Of a DNA stretch of 64,000 nucleotides, positions 38,795-46,509 are shown piece after piece. Source of the DNA: Flavobacterium columnare NBRC 100251 = ATCC 23463. Lineage in GTDB: Bacteria > Bacteroidota > Bacteroidia > Flavobacteriales > Flavobacteriaceae. Each line of letters begins with the position of its first letter. Positions within the stretch are counted from its first letter, which is position 1. The stretch is taken from contig NZ_PCMX01000002.1 of NCBI RefSeq assembly GCF_002530675.1, positions 1-64,000 on the forward strand, written 5' to 3'. The position numbers were made by a program, and so were the translations under genes. The notes under the pieces were generated by a model, which was not told the origin of the DNA, did not search any database, and saw nothing but the letters and a program-made list of their open reading frames with translations.

Positions 38795-39817
38795 ATGAAG
38801 GTAGCTAAATACTTATTCTTACTAATGCTATTACTTACAGGAACTATAACTGTATTTGTAGCCACAAAAGATGGAAAATATAAGATACAACATGAAAAGT
38901 TAATAGAGGTTTCTAAAGAAATCGCTTTTAAATACATGAGTGATCGTGCCAATTGGGATTCTATCAACCCTTGGAAAGATGAAAATTTTAAAGTAATCCA
39001 ACTCCAAAAGGTCTCTAATGAATCTATTTCCCAACAAATTATCATGAATGAAGTAGTAAATAAATTAGTATTAAAATTTAAAGACACTTTACAAAACAAG
39101 ACCAAAGCTATTTGGTCTACTGAAGGAGAATTAACATTTAAAGATAAATTTCTTAGTATTATAGGCAGAGGTGTTAAAAACGATTTTGAAGATCGTTTTG
39201 AGTCTGCTTTAAGCTTCGTAAATACTACATTAACAAGAGAGATTAACAATTTTGAAATAAAACTAGATGGTTTTGTAAAAAGAGATACCCTTTATTATAT
39301 ACAACGCCCTGTAATTTCTAAAAAAGAACAAATCCCATTAATGATCAAACGTTTTGTTCCTAAACTACAAAAAATACTAACCAGTACAAACACCCCTATA
39401 AACGGAGCCCCCTTTCTTGTTTACCATGCTAAGGATAGTATACAAAATCAATTTAAATACTCTATTGCTATACCTATAAAGAAAAAAATATACATTAGTA
39501 ATGATAGTGATATATTAAGCGGTCAAATCAATCCTTCAAGTACTATAAAAGCAACTGTAAAAGGGAATTATATTCATTTAGCAAAAGCTATACCGCAGCT
39601 ACATACTTTTATGGAGAAAAACAAATTGGAACAAAGTGATAAGTTCCGAGAAATAGAAGTTTTAGTTAAAAATAACACCACATCTCAATCCGCTTCTTCT
39701 TGGGTAACTGAAATTTACATTCCTGTCAAACCTATAAAAATAGCTACCAAAGTGAGTTCCGTAAAAAAAGATACGACAAAAACTCACATTGATAGCCCTG
39801 AAAATCTGCAAAAATAA
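38795..39817 (+). CDS. SRPBCC (START-like) membrane-anchored protein
   Basis: A 340-residue protein with one N-terminal hydrophobic anchor or signal (about residues 5-23). The next region resembles polyketide-cyclase/SRPBCC proteins (VSKEIAFKYMSDRANWDSINPW). The C-terminal half may be a second ligand-binding domain of the GyrI/effector-binding type, which is inference. The tail is Lys/Thr-rich. Complete from ATG; convergent with tcdA, 10 bp apart. Substrate unknown. Confidence 0.7.
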   Translation: MKVAKYLFLLMLLLTGTITVFVATKDGKYKIQHEKLIEVSKEIAFKYMSDRANWDSINPWKDENFKVIQLQKVSNESISQQIIMNEVVNKLVLKFKDTLQNKTKAIWSTEGELTFKDKFLSIIGRGVKNDFEDRFESALSFVNTTLTREINNFEIKLDGFVKRDTLYYIQRPVISKKEQIPLMIKRFVPKLQKILTSTNTPINGAPFLVYHAKDSIQNQFKYSIAIPIKKKIYISNDSDILSGQINPSSTIKATVKGNYIHLAKAIPQLHTFMEKNKLEQSDKFREIEVLVKNNTTSQSASSWVTEIYIPVKPIKIATKVSSVKKDTTKTHIDSPENLQK

Positions 39818-39827
39818 AAGCGGATTT

Positions 39828-40544
39828 TTATTTTTTAAGTAGATCTCTAATTACCTTTTCTGCTGCGTGTAAACCAAACAAAGCAGGCATCCAACTATTC
39901 GTACCATAAAATGACTTCTTAAAATTAGATCCATCCGTCATTTTTACACTTGAATAATCAGGTCTTTCGTGTGAATAAACCACTTTTACTCCTCCTGAAA
40001 TTCCTTCTGCTTTAAGTCTTTTACGCACTTGTTTAGCTAGTGGGCAATAGTCTGTTTTACTAATATCTTTCACACATACTTTTCCTGCTTCAAACTTGCC
40101 TCCAGCCCCCATATTGCTGATTATTTTTACTTTTTTCTTTTTAGCTGCAATAATAAGATTTAGTTTAGGTGTAATACTATCTATACAATCCATAACATAA
40201 TCAAAATCCTCTGTAACAAGCTCATAAGCTCTTTCTGGTGAAAGAAATTCTTCGATAACGGTCAAATCTATTTCAGGATTTATATCCTTAATTCGCGCCG
40301 CCATTAACTGTACTTTAGGCACTCCTACAGTAGAATGCAAAGCGGGTAATTGTCTATTAATATTTGTAATATCTACCACATCACCATCTACAATAGTCAT
40401 TTTACCTATACCTGCACGCACTACAAATTCTGCCGCAAACGAACCTACTCCTCCCATTCCTACGACTAAAACGTTGGAATTTCTTAATTTCTCTAAGCCT
40501 TCTGTTTTAAATAATAATTCCGCTCTTTCCTGCCAAACTGCCAT
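39828..40544 (-). CDS. tcdA: tRNA threonylcarbamoyladenosine dehydratase TcdA
   Basis: E1-like ATP-dependent enzyme that cyclises t6A37 in tRNA to ct6A. The 238-residue protein has the ThiF/MoeB nucleotide motif VVGMGGVGSFAAEFVVRAG (residues 26-44), then VDITNINRQ and DCIDSITPKL, and TcdA-typical NMGAGGKF and SYEYSHERPD-like segments. It works downstream of tsaD, also in this window. It starts 24 nt after the tatD stop, so the two are probably one transcript. Confidence 0.9.
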   Translation of the reverse strand: MAVWQERAELLFKTEGLEKLRNSNVLVVGMGGVGSFAAEFVVRAGIGKMTIVDGDVVDITNINRQLPALHSTVGVPKVQLMAARIKDINPEIDLTVIEEFLSPERAYELVTEDFDYVMDCIDSITPKLNLIIAAKKKKVKIISNMGAGGKFEAGKVCVKDISKTDYCPLAKQVRKRLKAEGISGGVKVVYSHERPDYSSVKMTDGSNFKKSFYGTNSWMPALFGLHAAEKVIRDLLKK

Positions 40545-40568
40545 TCAATTTTATTTTTTATTAATTCA

Positions 40569-41204
40569 TTAAAGTTGAAACACTTTCATAAAATTAGCTT
40601 CTATTAATCCTTCTACATTCTTCCCTTTAATTATTGAAGCTTTATTGTATACCTCTTCAATCGTTTCTTCTATTGTATCTGTTTCTAAAAAAAAACGATC
40701 CTCTGGTACATACTTAAATACTGATGCTAATTCAGGATTTCTTATTAAATATTTCCCAAAAGAAAGATAAAATTCGTTATCTAATAAACTTTTAGCAACT
40801 TGAATATTCTTAGAAAAGCCATGTATAACAATAGGCTCCTCTATTTTCATTGCTTTTTTTATACTAATTATTTCCTGAAAAGCCGAAACGCAGTGCAAAA
40901 TTAAGGGTTTTTTATATTTTTTTGCAAGTTCTAATTGCTTTTCAAACACTTGTATTTGAAAATCTAATTTTATATCTATCCGTTTATCTAAACCACATTC
41001 CCCTAACGCTAAACAATTTTGTAATGGTAATTTATTCTCTATTATCTTTAATTCTTTATTAATATATTCTTCTTTTATATACCACGGATGTATACCTATA
41101 GAAAAATAAGGTGTTTTTTCATTAAACGACATAGGGTATTGATTGACAACTTCTAATACCTCTTTTTGGTTTTTAAACGAATGTGTATGCAAATTATATT
41201 TCAT
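40569..41204 (-). CDS. tatD: TatD-family metal-dependent hydrolase
   Basis: A 211-residue TIM-barrel amidohydrolase, shorter than the usual 255-265 residues, as is common in Bacteroidetes members. Seen are the metal pair NLHTHSF, IGIHPWY, the Glu in ALGECGLD, ILHCVSAF, VIHGFSK and FFLETDT. The family includes DNases and D-aminoacyl-tRNA-related enzymes; the substrate is uncertain. Its ATG overlaps the stop of the broken DUF1684 gene (TGATG), an arrangement of former translational coupling. Confidence 0.88.
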   Translation of the reverse strand: MKYNLHTHSFKNQKEVLEVVNQYPMSFNEKTPYFSIGIHPWYIKEEYINKELKIIENKLPLQNCLALGECGLDKRIDIKLDFQIQVFEKQLELAKKYKKPLILHCVSAFQEIISIKKAMKIEEPIVIHGFSKNIQVAKSLLDNEFYLSFGKYLIRNPELASVFKYVPEDRFFLETDTIEETIEEVYNKASIIKGKNVEGLIEANFMKVFQL

Positions 41205-41790
41205 CAGTCCTGATTTTTTTAACTCCTACAGAAATAGGTCTAGACAAAGTATTTTTATAAGAAACTATAGAACATGAATACTTTTGATTATAAACCCAAT
41301 ACGGATTGTACACTTGGTTAAAATCAAGCAATACCCTGTTTTAGGAGTACGTATTTCCAAATATATTCCGTCTCCGTAGGTTGTCACTTCGTTTGTTTCA
41401 TCTCTAAATGGGAGAAACAAATAATTTCCGAATCCTTTTTTATGTTTTAATTCTTGATTTGATAGACAACCAATTCTTCTTTTACGCCTTTTATTTCAAA
41501 GCCCAAAAGTCCATACACTTTATAGATTACTTTACGTTCCGTTGTTGTAGTCAATTTCAAAAACTTTGCCTTTACTAAATAATCATTATTCATAGAAAAA
41601 AAATCCAAACTTTTAAATTTAGCAAGATCTGTTTTTTCTAAAGGTGTTTAATCTATCTAAAAACTCTTTATTTAAACGATTTTGAAATTGATAAACTGTT
41701 TCTTGAAGAGCCTCCTTTTGTTCAAAATATTTTAAAAAAAATAAAAGACTATAAATAGATTCTATTTTTTCATTTGCTAAAATTAAGTAA
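41204..41790 (-). pseudogene. DUF1684-family gene, broken by three frameshifts
   Basis: No single frame is open, but pieces of a DUF1684 protein follow in order on the minus strand. They are QKEALQETVYQFQNRLNKEF (41790 to about 41650), TPLEKTDLAKFKSLDFF to VVYQIKN (about 41648-41459), QELKHKKGFGNYLFLPFRDE to TYGDGIYLEIRTPKTG (41456 to about 41330) and DFNQVYNPYWVYNQKYSCSI to the TGA at 41204-41206. The family's hallmark DFN-x-x-YNPY and YSC are recognisable, some with substitutions. Three frame changes point to a true pseudogene. No clear start codon survives. It was probably the first gene of a tatD-tcdA operon. Confidence 0.85.
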
Positions 41791-41853
41791 ATATCTATAA
41801 ATTACACATATTTTCTTTTGATATTTAGTATTTTTGAGAGCTATTACATCATT

Positions 41854-43068
41854 ATGCTCAAAGCTGGAATTATTCGTTATATTAACAACTTCAAAGGATT
41901 TTCAAGAGAAATTTGGATACTAACCCTAACCACTTTTATTAATCGCGCGGGTACTATGGTACTTCCTTTTTTATCTAAATATTTAAAGGAAGATCTGCAT
42001 TTTAGTTACAAAGAAGTGAGTTGGGTCTTAGTAAGTTTTGGTATTGGTTCTATGATCGGTTCGTGGTTGGGCGGCAAACTTTCGGACAAAATAGGTTTTT
42101 ATAGAGTCATGCTTTTTAGTCTTCTAACCAGTGGTATTGGATTTATTATTTTACAATTTATCACTTCATTTATAGGTTTATGTGTAGGAATCTTTCTTAT
42201 TATGGTGATAGCTGATATGTATAGACCTGCCATGTTTGTATCCTTAAATACTTTTGCTACTAAAGAAAATAGAACAAGGGCTTTAACATTAGTTCGTCTA
42301 GCGATTAATTTAGGGTTTGCATTAGGTCCCGCCATGGCTGGATTGATCATTATCGGAATAGGTTATAAAGGCCTTTTTTGGGTGGATGGTATAACTTGTA
42401 TATTAGCCATTAGCCTTTTTAGATATTTTATAAAGATAAAAACCAACAAACATAACTCTAAAAAAAATGTAAGTCTATTTAATAACAAGATTACTGTATT
42501 TAGTGATACCCTTTTTTGGATTTTCTTATCTTGTTGTATGCTGATAGCCATTTTGTTTTTTCAACTTTTCACTACTTTACCCCTTTATCACAAAATTCAA
42601 TTTAATTTAACAGAACTCCAATCGGGATTACTTCTGATGCTCAATGGTTTATTTATCTTTTTTTTAGAAATGCCCATTGTAAGTTATGTTGAAAGAAAAC
42701 AAATTAATAAAATAAAGATTATCACTACAGGTGCTCTTATGATGTCTTTAAGTATGTTTATACTGATTTTTTCTTCTTGGAGTAGTATACTCGTAATTAT
42801 GATGATTCTAATGTCTTTAGGCGAAATGCTTGCTTTTCCTTTTTCAAATTCTTTTGCCATGAGCAGAGCTCCTAAAGGTCATGAAGGAAGATATATGGCT
42901 ATTTTTAGTATGAGTTTTAGTGCTGCTAATATAATAAGCGCAAAAATTGGCCTGTCTATCGTGGATTATTTTGGATATACGACAAATTGGTTAATCATGG
43001 CTTTTTTAGGAATTATTGCTGTTTTATTAGGCATAATTACTTATAATCTTACTCAAAAAGAGAATTAA
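41854..43068 (+). CDS. MFS transporter
   Basis: A 404-residue, 12-span major facilitator. The loop 2-3 motif appears as GSWLGGKLSDKIGFYRVML, and motif C-like small residues occur in the fifth span (INLGFALGPAMAGLI). It is probably a drug or metabolite exporter with unknown cargo. ATG at 41854 (MLKAGIIRYINNF) is chosen over an upstream TTG/ATT-rich extension. Its promoter must lie in the debris of the DUF1684 pseudogene upstream. The regulatory blaI-type gene follows 124 bp later. Confidence 0.88.
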   Translation: MLKAGIIRYINNFKGFSREIWILTLTTFINRAGTMVLPFLSKYLKEDLHFSYKEVSWVLVSFGIGSMIGSWLGGKLSDKIGFYRVMLFSLLTSGIGFIILQFITSFIGLCVGIFLIMVIADMYRPAMFVSLNTFATKENRTRALTLVRLAINLGFALGPAMAGLIIIGIGYKGLFWVDGITCILAISLFRYFIKIKTNKHNSKKNVSLFNNKITVFSDTLFWIFLSCCMLIAILFFQLFTTLPLYHKIQFNLTELQSGLLLMLNGLFIFFLEMPIVSYVERKQINKIKIITTGALMMSLSMFILIFSSWSSILVIMMILMSLGEMLAFPFSNSFAMSRAPKGHEGRYMAIFSMSFSAANIISAKIGLSIVDYFGYTTNWLIMAFLGIIAVLLGIITYNLTQKEN

Positions 43069-43102
43069 AGCATTTGCCTCTTTTCTTAAAAATAACTTAA
43101 TT

Positions 43103-43140
43103 TTTAGTTAAACAACTACAAAAATAGTTGTTCAACTAAA
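43103..43140. promoter_or_regulatory. Palindromic operator upstream of blaI-type gene
   Basis: TTTAGTTAAACAACTA (43103-43118) and TAGTTGTTCAACTAAA (43125-43140) are inverted repeats matching at 15 of 16 positions around a 6-bp spacer. BlaI/MecI repressors bind such dyads at their own promoter. The right arm overlaps the predicted -33 box, so binding would block transcription. Confidence 0.7.
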
Positions 43141-43158
43141 AACATCGTTTTAGTTTTG
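43129..43158 (+). promoter_or_regulatory. Promoter of the blaI-blaR1-like operon
   Basis: TTG (43129-43131), a 19-bp spacer, and TAGTTTTG (43151-43158), a full match to the Bacteroidetes consensus. It lies 35 bp before the blaI-type ATG and overlaps the palindrome at 43103-43140. Confidence 0.7.
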
Positions 43159-43192
43159 TTCTACTTACTAAAAAAGAAGAAAGTATTTAACT

Positions 43193-43553
43193 ATGCAAAA
43201 GTTAACAAACAAAGAAGAGGAAATTATGCAAATTTTATGGAAGCTTGAAAATGCTTTTGTAAAAGACGTAATGGCTGAAATAAAAAACGAAACGCCACAT
43301 TACAATACCCTTTCTACAATTATTAGAAATTTAGAAGATAAAGGTTATGTTGGACATACTATTTTTGGCAACACACATCAATACTACCCCATTGTCCCCA
43401 TAAAAGAATATAGAAAAAAGTTTTTTAACACAACTATTGAAACCTATTTTAACAATTCATACAAAAATTTAGTTTCTTTTTTTGCGGAAGAAAAAAAAAA
43501 TTTCAGCTGCTGAACTTAGAGAAATTTTAGAATTAATAGAAAATAAAAAATGA
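43193..43553 (+). CDS. BlaI/MecI-family repressor, frameshifted at a run of ten A
   Basis: Winged-helix repressor of the BlaI/MecI/CopY family: KLTNKEEEIMQILWKLENAFVKDV, then the recognition region HYNTLSTIIRNLEDKGYV. The open frame ends early at 43513, giving 106 residues. If one A of the ten-A run at 43491-43500 is skipped, the frame continues ISAAELREILELIENKK to a stop at 43553, the normal end of such proteins and 1 nt before the next ATG. Either the base is a sequencing error, or slippage restores the full protein, or the gene is freshly broken. Self-regulation through the upstream palindrome is likely. Confidence 0.8.
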
Positions 43554-43554
43554 T

Positions 43555-45399
43555 ATGGGAATGCTAATTCTATATGTAGCTAAAGTCAACATAGTAATAG
43601 CAATTTTTTATATTGCTTATTATTTTCTTGTAAGCAAAGAAACTTTTTTTCGCAGTAATCGCTGGTTTTTACTATCTGGATTGATAACTTCTGTTATTTT
43701 ACCCCTATTTTTCGTTCATAAATACATCGCAATCAAACCTCAAACAACACCAAAATCTACTTTCCTACAAAGTATACATCACACTCCAATTAGTCACACT
43801 GAATCCATGCCATTTATCAACTGGAATATTATAATAACAAGTATTTATTTGAGTATCTCTTTAGTATTCTTTATTAAATTCATTATTAGTTTCTTTTCGT
43901 TGTATAAACTTCTTAACCAAGAAGAAGTTATTAAAAAAGGCTCTTTCAAATTGGTGGATTCAAATAAAGATATTGCTCCCTTTTCATTTTTTAATTATAT
44001 AGTCTATAATTCTGATTTTTATACTGTAGAGGAATTACAATATGTGTTAGTACATGAGAGGGTTCATAGTAAAGAAAAACACACAATAGATATACTATTT
44101 ACTTCTATATTTTGTATTCTTTTTTGGTTTAACCCATTTATTTGGTTCTACAAAAAAGCAATTGTTCAAAACTTAGAGTATATAGCCGATCAAAAAGCCA
44201 GTTCTTTTTTAAAAGATAAAACCCAATATCAAAAAGCATTATTAAAAGTAATTACACAACGAAATTATTTTTCAATTTCAAACTATTTTAACTCATCATT
44301 AATTAAAAATCGAATCATTATGTTAAACCAATCACAATCAGAAAAAAAGAATTCTTGGAAATACGCATTAATTATTCCTGTCGTAATGGCTTTTATATTC
44401 TTTTTTCAAGTAAAAACAATAGCTCAAGAAAAAAACATTGTTCAGCCTAACTCAAGTGGTTTATATATTACTACTGATAAAAGTTCGACGGATCAAGAAA
44501 TAAAAGAAGACACTAAAATTGCTAAAGACAAGTTTGGTGTTATTCTAAAATATTCTAAAATTAAACGTAATTCAAAAGGAGAAATAACAGCTATTAAAAT
44601 AGAATATAAAGATACTAATGGCAAAAAAGGAATGACACACATTCAAGGAGATGACCCTATTAAACCTATTTATTTTCACAAAATTAAAGACAGAATAGGC
44701 TTTGGAAAAGCAAGCGAAATAAATCTGAATAAAAATTTTTACAAGTCTAATAACGAAGATACTGATTTTGGGTTCTCTTTCTTAGAGAAAGAAAACGATG
44801 GAGTACCTGATTCAAATCAAATAGAACTACCTACACCAGAAAATCAAAACAATTTAGAAAAAAAAGAGGAGAAACCGGTAGTAAAAAATTATAGCAAAAG
44901 CATAGTGATTAAAAAGAAAAACGATGGAAAACCTCAAGTCATTATAGATGGTGAACAAATAGAAACTGATTCTGAGGAGTATAAAAAAATGTTGAAAGAT
45001 TTCAATGGGAATTTTGAATTCAATATACAAGAAGAAGGTCCTATGGTTTTAAAATTTAACAACAAAGATCTTTTTAAATTCGATTCCAATGAAATAGAAA
45101 AAATAACAAAAGAGGCGTTATCTAACTCACAAAAACATATTAAAAAGTTACGTGAAAAAATGAACACTATACAACCCGAAACAAATCAAATGAAAATTGA
45201 AATGGAAAAAATAAAACCAGAAGATTTTAATTTTGATTTTCTTTGGAACGAAAAAGAAGGCGAATCTGAAATGAAAAAAGCTAAAGAAGAAATCATCAAA
45301 GCTCGTGAAGAAATGATTAAAGCTCGTGAAGAAATGATCAAGGCCAAAGAAGAAATGCTAAAAGTAAAAAGTAAACAAAATAAAACAAAGAAGGTATAA
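43555..45399 (+). CDS. BlaR1-like M56 membrane metallopeptidase with long coiled-coil tail
   Basis: A 614-residue sensor-protease. Three spans lie in the first 120 residues. The zinc site HERVHSKEKH (His167, Glu168, His171) is followed by the downstream Glu in NLEYIADQKA, and a further span lies at about 274-291. The C-terminal 320 residues carry no penicillin-binding domain. They end in Lys/Glu-rich heptads with tandem AREEMIK/AKEEMLK units. By analogy with BlaR1-BlaI it would cleave or inactivate the adjacent repressor on a signal. The signal is unknown. Start is ATG 43555, overlapping the blaI end region. Confidence 0.85.
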   Translation: MGMLILYVAKVNIVIAIFYIAYYFLVSKETFFRSNRWFLLSGLITSVILPLFFVHKYIAIKPQTTPKSTFLQSIHHTPISHTESMPFINWNIIITSIYLSISLVFFIKFIISFFSLYKLLNQEEVIKKGSFKLVDSNKDIAPFSFFNYIVYNSDFYTVEELQYVLVHERVHSKEKHTIDILFTSIFCILFWFNPFIWFYKKAIVQNLEYIADQKASSFLKDKTQYQKALLKVITQRNYFSISNYFNSSLIKNRIIMLNQSQSEKKNSWKYALIIPVVMAFIFFFQVKTIAQEKNIVQPNSSGLYITTDKSSTDQEIKEDTKIAKDKFGVILKYSKIKRNSKGEITAIKIEYKDTNGKKGMTHIQGDDPIKPIYFHKIKDRIGFGKASEINLNKNFYKSNNEDTDFGFSFLEKENDGVPDSNQIELPTPENQNNLEKKEEKPVVKNYSKSIVIKKKNDGKPQVIIDGEQIETDSEEYKKMLKDFNGNFEFNIQEEGPMVLKFNNKDLFKFDSNEIEKITKEALSNSQKHIKKLREKMNTIQPETNQMKIEMEKIKPEDFNFDFLWNEKEGESEMKKAKEEIIKAREEMIKAREEMIKAKEEMLKVKSKQNKTKKV

Positions 45400-45459
45400 T
45401 TTTATTACACCACTAAAGAAAGTATCCTAATAGATTGCAATCTTATTATTTCGACTACA

Positions 45460-45497
45460 GGAGAAAACATAGTACTATAATACGCCTTTCTCCTTTT
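45460..45497 (+). terminator. Possible terminator after the M56 gene
   Basis: GGAGAAA (45460-45466) and TTTCTCC (45487-45493), followed by TTTT. The 20-nt loop contains the small palindrome ATAGTACTAT. It lies 60 nt after the stop. The stem is weak. Confidence 0.4.
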
Positions 45498-45708
45498 GGT
45501 TCAAGTAACGAATTAGAGGTTAAACATCTATTTTTTAGCCCTCTTTTTTATCTAGTGTTTTTTATTCAGGAGATAAATATGTAAATCTACGATTTGATTT
45601 AGGAAAAAATATAGATTATGTCTGAGATTAGTTAATTTCACAAACGATGTTTAATAGTCAAAAAAGTTAGTAAAAGAACTATTAGACATTGTAAAACATG
45701 AAGTTTCG

Positions 45709-45745
45709 AAGAGTTTATTGAAAGAAATTTCAATAAACTCTTTTT
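45709..45745 (+). terminator. Strong hairpin with T-run
   Basis: AAGAGTTTATTGAAA (45709-45723) pairs perfectly with TTTCAATAAACTCTT (45728-45742) around a GAAA loop, followed by further T. No intact gene lies just upstream, so it may belong to decayed sequence. Confidence 0.65.
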
Positions 45746-45749
45746 ATTT

Positions 45750-45905
45750 ATGAAAAACTCAAAAAAAGCAATGTCCAACTTGTAAAAGTCTAGAAACTAT
45801 AAAATGGGGATTCAACAAAACAAACAACAATTTAAGTGTAAGAATTGTGGAGAATTATTTACCATTAGGAATAAATCAGTTTCAGATTCTAACAAAGAAA
45901 TTTGA
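45750..45905 (+). pseudogene. Transposase N-terminal zinc-ribbon fragment
   Basis: Frames read in order give MKNSKK, CPTCKSLETIKWGFNK, then after a shift NKQQFKCKNCGELFTIRNKS and a stop. The two CxxC pairs with a W-G-F-N-K spacer and a QxFKCKNCG block are the N-terminal zinc ribbon of IS-type transposases. At least two frameshifts and a premature stop are present, and no catalytic domain follows. The IS family cannot be fixed. Within the wider gap (45400-46092) short relic-like pieces such as GDKYVNLRFDLGKNIDYV (around 45585) occur, but nothing else is callable. Confidence 0.65.
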
Positions 45906-46092
45906 TTAAAAAACTGGGAGAATTAGCAAACCTCTGGTTACTAATCTCTTAATAATAGAAGTACCCTTACAAATGCCATTACAGAATATACTATATTAAA
46001 AGGTATCGAACAAAAAATAAATGGATAAACAATCCTTAATCTTGTATTTATAAAAATCAGGTTATTTCACCCCTTCTAATCCTTTAACCGTT

Positions 46093-46428
46093 TCAACCAA
46101 TACGCAAACCATTGCTTACCTTTTGATCAGAAGATAACAATACAATATCATTATTTTCCCCCACAGAACCTAACACCAAACACTCGCTCATAAATTTGCC
46201 TATTTGTTTTTTGGGAAAATTTACAACGGCTATAACCTGCTTATCAATTAATTCATTTTTTGAATAACGCTTTGTTATTTGAGCAGAAGATTTTTTAATC
46301 CCCAATTCACTTCCAAAATCAATTAATAATTGATACGCTGGCTTATGTGCTTCAGGAAAATCATCCACAGCAATTATCGTTCCTATCCGCATTTCTACCT
46401 TTTCAAAATCAGACCAAGAAATTTCCAT
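46093..46428 (-). CDS. csaA: CsaA-like tRNA-binding protein
   Basis: A 111-residue OB-fold (tRNA_bind domain) protein. Typical segments are the N-terminal FEKVEMRIGTIIAV, SSAQITKRY, VNFPKKQIGKFMSECLVLG and the terminal KVSNGLRIG. The family is proposed to act as a tRNA-binding or secretion-linked chaperone-like protein. It lies downstream of secDF but after a strong terminator, so it has its own promoter. ATG start. Confidence 0.9.
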   Translation of the reverse strand: MEISWSDFEKVEMRIGTIIAVDDFPEAHKPAYQLLIDFGSELGIKKSSAQITKRYSKNELIDKQVIAVVNFPKKQIGKFMSECLVLGSVGENNDIVLLSSDQKVSNGLRIG

Positions 46429-46456
46429 ATTAAATATTTTAATTAGTATTTGATGT

Positions 46457-46485
46457 ATAAAAAAAGCCCCGAAATATCGGGGCTT
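46457..46485 (-). terminator. Rho-independent terminator after secDF
   Basis: AAGCCCCGA (46464-46472) pairs with TCGGGGCTT (46477-46485). On the minus strand it is followed by TTTTTTT. It lies 25 nt after the secDF stop. Confidence 0.92.
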
Positions 46486-46509
46486 CTAATTTATTAAAAA
46501 ACACTTAAA

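Noticed and set aside
45280-45370. Tandem DNA repeat at the end of the M56 gene as a mobile or CRISPR-like repeat
   Set aside because: It is in frame and encodes heptad units (AREEMIK), so it is coding coiled-coil sequence.
45655-45752. Short open frame (KKLVKELLDIVKHEV...) before the transposase fragment
   Set aside because: About 30 residues, no start codon in context, no recognised family, and it runs through a terminator hairpin.
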